Source: Verrucomicrobia bacterium S94 (GTDB lineage: Bacteria; Verrucomicrobiota; Kiritimatiellia; Kiritimatiellales; Pontiellaceae). Taken from it: a stretch of 64,000 nucleotides of DNA. Of the stretch, positions 56,495 to 64,000 are shown one piece after another. The stretch spans positions 3,844,001-3,908,000 of the forward strand of contig CP036201.1 in assembly GCA_004299845.1 (NCBI GenBank). Direction: 5' to 3'. The notes under the pieces were generated by a model that searched no databases, had not been told where the DNA came from, and saw only the letters and a list, made by a program, of their open reading frames with translations. The position numbers were made by a program, and so were the translations under genes. Every line of letters starts with the position of its first letter. Position 1 is the stretch's first letter.

Positions 56495-59400
56495 TTATTC
56501 CGGGATCGATACGGTACCGGCATCATAGATGGTTTCCGGTTCTCCGTTTTCGCCGAAGCGAACGAGAAGATACTGATAATTCGCACCGAGCATTACGGGA
56601 TGGGTGTCGACCAGATAGATGCCCCAGACCGCGTCCTGACTCCGGTGGGTTACACGAATGAACGGGTCATATAATGTGGTCTTTCCGGGATTGGCGGGAT
56701 CATTTTGACCGTAGGCAATATTTTCCATAAGGACCGATACCTGGGCTACATCACCACTCACCTGTGGATAGAGGGGAGAGGAAATCTGGTACCGGTAGAG
56801 TACACAGGGGAATACGGTCTGTCCGTCGTCATCGGTATAGAGGAGCGATTCCGGTGTGCTGGAGGTGTAGAGAAATATGCCCTTTCCGGGGGCGATATCA
56901 CCGATACTTTTGTTATCGATTTCGCCGATTCGTATCCCCACACGACCGGAGGTGTAAATGCCCTGATAACGATCCCCGGGAAGATCGCTGCTGTAGGGCA
57001 GCATAAACCGCGCTTTAATGCGGGAATCAAAGGGGTCTTCAACGGGAGGAAGCGGACGGGTCGGCCAGGGGACATCCGGTCCAGCCAGCGGAGCAGGAGT
57101 CCAGACAAAGCGGCGCGCTTCACTCCACCTGCCGCGCTCTCCGTTAGGACCGACAGCGCGTACCATCAGAATATATTCCGGTCCCAGTTCGACGGAACCG
57201 TTAATGAGGAATTCCGGGTTCTCCGGCAGTCCGAAGTTTGCGCCGACCCGGCCGGTCATATAGGTCATGAAACTGAGGTTGGTGGTCACACCTTCGAGCA
57301 CTACATCGGTAAAGTTGGTGATGCCGAGGCCTTCGATATCGCGCAGTTCCGGACTGAATGAGGCTGTGACGGGGGAACCGCCGTCTTTATGTACAGCCAC
57401 TTCGAACCGCTCTATCCCCTGCGGGGCGCAGAACCAGGAGGCTTCGAAACCCGGGCTGGCGGTTTCTGTTCCGGTCGACTCCAGCGGATTGAGCACTGGA
57501 ACCGGAAGGTCCATGGTCCGGGTAATGTCAATGCAGTCGATCAGCGTCATCGGACCCGGATTGCCGTTGAAGTCCAGGAACTGATAGTAGTAGCAGATGG
57601 TGCCGCCGTTCGCGATATAGGCCTGCTCATCAGCTTCAATGATGGTGGTGGCGTTGGAGGTTGCGCCCTGGCCGATCAGTGTGCGCGGGCCGTTGTTCAC
57701 CCGGCGATAGTAGCGGTATTCGCCGGCATCCGGCGGAACATCAACCTCCAGCACCGGGAAAAACGGCGTCGGTGTGCCGGTGACATGCGGGCCGTCAGAG
57801 GGATCATTGCTGAATCCGTAGGTGGCGAACCCGAGAAAATTGGCGACACCGGTATCCCGGACACTGAGTGCTCCGACACGCCATTCACTGGTCTTGACAC
57901 CATTGCCGACGCGGCAGAAAACCGTGTAATAGTCGAGGTGTCCTTCCGGCAGTTTGGCTGTTGCGCTGACCTGCGGTTTGTTGTCGAAGTAGAACCGTCC
58001 GACAAAGGCGGCGTTTGTGATCAGTTCAGGGTTGCCGTTTTCATTGGGCAGGTAGGCGAACTCAGCCCATTGTACGCCCTCGTTGGTGCGGGTGCAGTTG
58101 AAGACCAGATCATAAAACGGGTTATCGGCTTCCGAGCCGAATTTATCGAGATTACAATGAAGCGTTTCCACATAAATACTGATGTTGGCGCCAAGCTGGG
58201 CTTCCGGGCCTTCCCAGTCGTGGATACCGCCATGCACGGGGGCACTGTTCAGCGAAAGGTTGGGGCCGCAGTAGGCATCGTCAATAGCTCGTACGGTGTA
58301 CCAGTAGGTACGGTCCTGATCGGCTACGGAAAGGGTATTGGTATAGGCCAGACGTTCCGCCCGTTCTCGCGGGCGATCGGCCCGGCGATCCGGCCGTATA
58401 CTTTATTAGCGGCATTGGCCTGCATGTTGGAAATACTATCGTACCGATATACATAATAGGCATGGGTTTCGGCGGCATCAGGATCCTGGTCCCATGAAAT
58501 TTCCACCGACTGCACCTGATTGCTGGATTCATCGAAGGTGTAGAGTGCGCGGGTGCGAATGTCTTTTGGGACACGCGGAGCTACACGGTCGCAGGCGGTT
58601 GCTTCATAACCGTCCGAAACTTCGCCGTCGCGGCCGAGCAGATCGAGGGCGGTGACAAAATAGTAGAACTTTTCCCCGTCGACAAAGGGGGTTCCGCCGG
58701 ATAGTCCGTCGTTGTCATCGATAAAGAAATAGGTTTCGGGGGTTACCTCATCCTCGTTCGGCAGAATCGGCAGCCGGTTGACCTTCTGTACAGCAGGATC
58801 GTTCTCTGCGAGATCAATCAGCTGTTCCGTAGCGGGCGGGTTGACATCAAATCCGTGTTCAATGGTGAACTTTCTTTCCATGCGATACAGGCTGTAGCCG
58901 AACTGCATGAGCGCCAGACGGCGCAGGGCATCCGGCGATTCCCAGCGCAGGCGGATATTGAGGTGCCCTTTCGGTGAGGAATCGAATACCTGAACGATAT
59001 TTTCCGGGGCCGGCAGGATGGTCGGGTTTCCGGCCTCTACGCTGATCCGCCCGATGACTTCACCGGTATTGTGATCGCGGATTTCAAAACTGGTGATACC
59101 GCTGCTGCTGATGCGGCAGGCAAATCCGCGGCCGAGGGCCAGAGTGAGGGCGGGATGCGCCTGCGACATAAAGACGATATTCTGAAACATTTCGGTATCT
59201 TCCAGCGACCCGTCGATCACGGCGGCCACTTTTTCGCCGAGGGACAGATTTCCGTCCGGAACGGCTTCAGCAAACAGTTCATCGATGGCGGTTTCCAGAA
59301 GGTCGAGATCCTGTCCGAGGTTTTCTGCGCGGCTGTTCAGCACAGCAATTGAGTTGGGGTCGGTGTGCAGCTGGGCTGTGCCCTGGAACTCGTAGGGATT

Positions 59401-59655
59401 CGCCGAGCTGAAATCGCCGGATTTGGCATAGATGTCGTACTGCACGCCCAGCAGCATATTCAGGTCGGTCGCCATCCAGCTCAGGTAGGCCCACTCCCGA
59501 CCGTTTTCATCGGTGGTTACGGTGCCGGCGGTAAAGATCATATCGCCGAGGCCCTGATTGTTCTGCGCCTTGAGCGAAGCGGACGGGGCCGCCACCCACA
59601 GCGCGACCGCCAGGGCCGTTCGGGTTACTGATTTGAATATGTTTTTCGGAATCAT
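56495..59655 (-). pseudogene. large exported protein with fibronectin-like domains (frame-broken)
   Basis: Two consecutive frames (59655-58324 and the rest to 56495) form one protein of about 1053 residues. A signal peptide ends near SLKAQ. Several fibronectin type III-like units follow (VQSVEISWDQDPDAAETHAY, LNIRLRWESPDALRR and others). The break is at a three-C run, 58360-58362 (GGG in the gene). With one more G, IARENGAERLAYTNTLSVAD continues straight into DRTYWYTVRAIDDAYCGPNL and the second frame. The ribosome site GAGGA overlaps the stop of the upstream gene, nine bases away. No catalytic domain was recognised. The frameshift is likely an assembly error, since both halves are well preserved. 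Confidence 0.8.
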
Positions 59656-59664
59656 GACTGTCCT

Positions 59665-62600
59665 CTAATAATCGGCGTCCCAGTCGCCGTTTTCATAGGT
59701 GATTTCAGCGCTTTTGCTGAACTTGACACAGAAGGGGCACGGGCCCACTTTGCCGGAAATTTTGCCTTTGCCTTTCATCCGCATGATGTCGCCGTTTTTC
59801 ATGCCGACCAGGGTTACTTCGCCGCGGACACCGACGACGCAGATGGCTTCGCCTTCGGCGCCGAGGAAGATTTTTCCGCCGACCGGTCCTTCGAGGAAGG
59901 CGAACACGCCGGCACCGACTCCGGATTTAATCCGGAAGAGACAGCCGTAGTCGATGATGGGCATCCAGCCTTCGCCATAGACATACACTCCGGTGAACGG
60001 CGGATCGCCCAGAATACCCTGTACATCCGGATCCCAGGCAAAAGGATCCAGTGTGCAGGTGCGGCCGAAGAAGACGCCGCCTTCCACCTCGAAACTGGTC
60101 ATTTCGCAACGTACCGCGGCGGAGAGATAGTTTTCACGTGCACCGAAGGCCACGGCGGCATAGAGCTCCGATATTTCGAAGGCTTCGAAGCTGATAGCGC
60201 CCTCCGTCATTTCGAAGGCCCCGGCGAGCCCGATCGGTTTGAACGGTCCGGTGGCAAAGGCGAATTTGGTGTTGATTTTTGCACGGAGATCAGAGCCGAC
60301 CCAGCTTAGATCGACGTCGTCCGAACCGAGGACGACCTCGGTGGCATTGTCGCCCGGAAAACCGCAACTGGAAGAGCCGTCGGAATTCAGCTGACGGATG
60401 ATGAGATAGGCATTAAATTCCATTTCTTCCGGAACTTTCCACTGGAAGGCACCGTCCAGGCGAAGCTCGGTGAGCGAGTCATGGCGGATGTGGGCATAAC
60501 CGTCAATCTGGCCGGCGCCGATGAGATCCGACAGATCTCCGAGCATGCCGTTGATTTCTTCATCGATGGCGGTAAGATATTCGCCGATAACATCTTTTAT
60601 GGCAGTGTTCACCTGCTGGAATACGCCGTCGATGGCGGTGTTGACCGATGCCTGTACCTCATAAACCCGGGAGCGGATGGCCTGCTGGATGTTGCAGACG
60701 GGGAGGGAGCCATAGAACTGATCCTCGATGTGCTGGCGGATCATGGCTTTGATTTCCTCGGCAGTATATTCCTCGAACAGATCGCCGGCAGCCTGCAGAG
60801 CGGTGAATTCACCGGTCAGGTCTGCCACGGCGGCATCCATGGCGGCCTGCAGCTGGACCGGATCGAGAGCGGCCTGTACTTCGCGGGCGAAAGATTCGCC
60901 GTCAGCGAGCTGGGTGCGGATCTGCTCAATTACACGGCGTACTTCCAGCAGATATTCACGTGCTGTATCGAGTGAGGGTTTCAGATGGCTGATGGCTTCG
61001 TTCAGTGAGGTTTCAAGTTCCGCTCCCAGCGACCCGGCCACTTCGGAGGCGAGAGTGCCGATAATGCCTGCAGCGAGATCGCCCAATGCCTCGAATTCAG
61101 TACCTTCAAGGTCCAGCAGACCGTTAATTGCCTGAGGCAGAAGCTCACCGGTTTCGGGATCGAACTGGACGGTGCCGGTGAAGGCATCAATGACCCGGAG
61201 AGCCTGCTCCAGATGACCGTCAATTTCGTCCAGCATATTGGTTGCATTTGCAGTTGTGTCGGCCAGATTTTCCAGTTCGTTCTGAATAGAACCGATCGGT
61301 CCGGCAATATAGTTGGTGAGAAGGCCGGAATAGTAATCCGTATTTGGAGCGGCGTTGTAGGCCGTCTGCAACTGGGTGTAGAGTTCATCGACAATGGGAT
61401 CGACGGTTTCCTGCAGAACCGGTTCAAACAGTTCTTCGGGAATATCGGCAAGCAGATTGTCGAATCGATCCAGTCCCTGGAAAATCGTCATGAAAATATT
61501 GCTGTTTACGCTGCTCAGTACAGCTGAGGCCATGCCGGTCTGTTCATCAATGGCATTAAAGGCCATGTTGGCCAGGTTGATCTGCGGCAGGCCGTCGTAC
61601 TGAATGCCGAATGACAATTCCGCATTTACCCCGCTGAGGTAATCGGCCTGATGTTCTACTTCGAGAATAAGAAGATCGTTTTTTACCGCTTCCGGGGATT
61701 GGAAGGATTTGGTCGCGCTTGACCAATCCAGCGGATAATCGAAATCCACGACTTCCAGCCAGGTGCGCTGTGCCCGCGTGCGGTAGGTGTCGGTGGAGGG
61801 ATTCCGGAAACTGTCTACGTCCACACCTTGCGGAATGCCGGCATTGAGGACATCAAAATCTTCAGGCTTTTTGTGGAAGGTGTGCCCCAGAGCATCGGTG
61901 AAACCGCCGGTCATGTGGATTGGAGCTGCACTGTTGTTGGTGCTTGCGCTGGTATGAAACAGCACATTGAGATCTTTAAAGAAGGCAACATCAAGGGCTC
62001 CCGCAAAGTTGATCCAGCCTGTGTCGTCGGGTGCTGCTCCCGATTCGCCGTAATCGTTGTAGTAAGCGGAGAGGATCGGGGTAAAGCGGTATACCTCATC
62101 CTGCGGTCCGTCGAGTTCAATCAGATCGGGCAGGCTCAGACGCGAATCGATGCCGATAATGCCGTCGGCTTCGGAGGCGATTTCTCCACTGGGCAGAAAG
62201 CCGAGCACGCCGGCCAGCGGTTTGTCGATATTGGCGCAGGCGGTGGTGATACCCAGGCAGAGACCGCGTTCGCTGTTGCCGCAGCTGTCGTTGACCGTCG
62301 GTTTGTAGAACAGTGATTTCGGACTGATGACGGCGTTCCAGTATTCGAGGGTTTTATCCGGAGCACCATCAATGTCGGCACTTAGAATTTCACCCATGCA
62401 GTCGAATTTCATCTCTTCATATTCGAGGTCGAAGTTGCTTGGGAAGAAAAGGGAGACAAGCCCCTGCACCCGGGACTCCTGCGGTTTTCCGGAGAGATAG
62501 GACAGACCGTATTGGCTGAAGTTGTGGAGGTATCCGTAAATGTAAAGGGTTTGAGGGAATGTTCCCGGCGAGGCTTCGTGAATACCGGTTACCCCGGACG

Positions 62601-64000
62601 GGCGGAGGTAATATTTTGCGCGGTCGGTCAGCCACCAGGTGCCCGACGGTGTTCCGCCCAGAACGGACTCCGCCGGATAGGAGGCATCAATACCGGTCAA
62701 CACATTCAGACCGGCATAATGGGCATAGCCGTTGCGGTAGTCTTCGGCACCGGAATAATGTCCGGGACGTTCCATTTCAGAGCTTTTGGCATGGGCGCCG
62801 GAAAGGAGGATAACCCCTGGGCCGAAGTTGTCGGTGACCGGAAGAACGGACTGATCGCCGCGAATAAAGTGGCCCGCCATACAGAACTGGCCTTTATGAA
62901 AATCCATTGCGCGCTGGGCATAATAGCCCGCTTTATTTTTGCCCCATTCAATATCGAGGCTGTTGAGCTCCACCGGCTGAAGCAGGCCGCCGTCTTTACT
63001 GAAAGCTGCCGGAGAGTTCGCATACATCTGAACCGGGGTTGCACCGCCGGGATCGGCGCAGGTGTGTGCCGGGCAGGTGGGGTTGTATTCAATCTGCATA
63101 TCGGTGGTGTTCCGCAGTTCGCTGCCGGTATCCACGAGATCCTCTGCAATCATGATGGAGGATGAGTCTAGCCATTGCACAACAGGACCATAGGGGAAGT
63201 GCGTGTGGAAACTTCCGGGATCAAGTGAAATATCCACTGTCATGCGGGCATCCTGGGAGGGCCCGGGGTTGACCTGAATATCGGAATTCACTCCGGCCAC
63301 CGCTGTATAGTATTCAGCGTTAGAGCGTTTGATAGCGAGATCAGGTGATGTCAGCGAAGGTTTAGCAACGGCTAACTGTACATGGTCACTTTCGCGAGTG
63401 AAGGTAATACTGCCGGTTTGGGTAAAATCCAGCGTTCCATTGGCCGGATCCCAGGTGATATCCTGCACATCAATCCATAACGGTTTGGTTTCTTCGGTAA
63501 TTTTAAAAGGGCCGGGTGATGTCAGCACGTATTTCGGTTTGAGACTGGAATCCAGCGATACGGAGCCGAAGGTATATGTAGACTGCATCACATATTCGTT
63601 CGCCGTGGAGATCCCAGGCCGGCGGGCATCCGCAACCGGATGTCCGCGTAAGCCCCGGCCGTGCTCAGGGTGAGGTCATTCGGCAGCGTATACTGAAGAC
63701 CGGCCATGGTAACGGGATTCGGAACCGCTACGGTGATGGTCTGGGTTTCTGAGGGGTGAATGGAATAGTTGAGTGAAACCGGATCCTTGATCACATCGAG
63801 ATTATTGAAGACAAAGCTGTATCCGGAAATCGTTCCGCTGCCGCTGATGGTGTGCAGGGTATCGGAAGTCCGGGTCCAGTCGGTGACGGTGATGTCGGTT
63901 TCAACATCGTCGAAAAAGAGTTTGCCGGAATACTGGTTGATGGTGAGCGGCAGGGTCCGGGTGTTGTTGTTTTCCCGGCCCTCATCAATTTGGTTGCCGG
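59665..64000 (-). CDS. giant surface/secreted protein, 5' end beyond the window (one frameshift)
   Basis: The frame 63591-59665 (1308 residues) is continued upstream, in another frame, to the window edge (SLNYSIHPSETQTITVAVPN, ADIRLRMPAG). One extra base at the CCC run 63613-63615 joins them as MPAGLGISTANEYVMQSTYT. The visible part is beta-rich and Gly/Asp/Asn-rich at first. It then has an amphipathic helical region of about 350 residues (residues 700-1060, such as LDTAREYLLEVRRVIEQIR), and a C-terminal beta domain with several cysteines (CTLDPF, GPCPFCVKFSK). No known family was recognised. First visible gene of the operon with the two large proteins downstream. Confidence 0.75.

Noticed and set aside
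57389-58456. 355-codon plus-strand frame within the fibronectin-like gene
   Set aside because: Val/Gly/Arg-biased translation without motifs; it spans the frameshift site of the real gene on the other strand.

Overview
The window looks like a chromosomal segment of a Gram-negative bacterium, most probably from the PVC group (Kiritimatiellota/Verrucomicrobiota). This is an inference from BamA, lipoproteins, an AsmA-like protein, a carboxynorspermidine route to spermidine, an archaeal-type phosphoglycerate mutase, and very large Sec-exported proteins with thrombospondin-3-like calcium repeats. No rRNA is present to settle it. Base composition is moderately GC-rich, but the lipoprotein genes at 14-23 kb are clearly AT-richer.

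Layout. 0-10.5 kb: metabolism and regulation (GNAT, TetR, carboxynorspermidine synthase and decarboxylase, AraC regulator and desaturase, two Cys/Met PLP enzymes, arginine decarboxylase). 10.9-23 kb: the most unusual region, a tandem array in which five copies or fragments of a secreted alpha/beta-hydrolase domain (T1-T5) alternate with five lipoprotein genes (I1-I5). Each lipoprotein start lies exactly one base after the preceding hydrolase stop. Four of the lipoprotein genes end in the same 19-bp sequence, beginning TGATCTTTGACA. T1 is full length with a signal peptide. T2 is an orphan catalytic domain, T4 a rearranged chimera, T3 and T5 C-terminal scraps. The layout resembles a polymorphic effector-immunity locus with orphan tips, but function is inferred only. 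23-30 kb: phosphoglycerate mutase, DEAD-box helicase, AsmA-like protein, tRNA-Leu and two initiator tRNAs. 30-38 kb: rpe, a symporter and alcohol dehydrogenase pair, FmdB, an ABC-class ATPase with a degenerate Walker A, dtd, argH, yjbQ. 38-46 kb: a housekeeping run tRNA-Gln, prs, rplY, pth, rpsF, ssb, rpsR, rplI, dnaB, bamA. 46-53 kb: ligA, a SpoU methylase, a UDP-sugar pyrophosphorylase and a Na/Pi cotransporter. 53-64 kb: three very large exported proteins in one leftward operon that runs off the right edge.

Quality warning. At seven places a gene is broken or its start or end displaced by what looks like one missing base in a homopolymer run, mostly G/C (near 14707, 18692, 21871, 32677, 51330, 58361, 63614). 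Three are in the array and four in unrelated genes. This pattern fits residual assembly error at least as well as phase variation or gene decay, so the pseudogene calls that rest on it are provisional. T3 and T5 are truncated independently of this problem.

How the genes may work together. SpeA supplies agmatine for putrescine, which the carboxynorspermidine pair can convert to spermidine; the intermediate steps are not in this window. In the array, translational coupling would make each lipoprotein together with the hydrolase it follows. Internal repeats show that the array is reshuffled by recombination.
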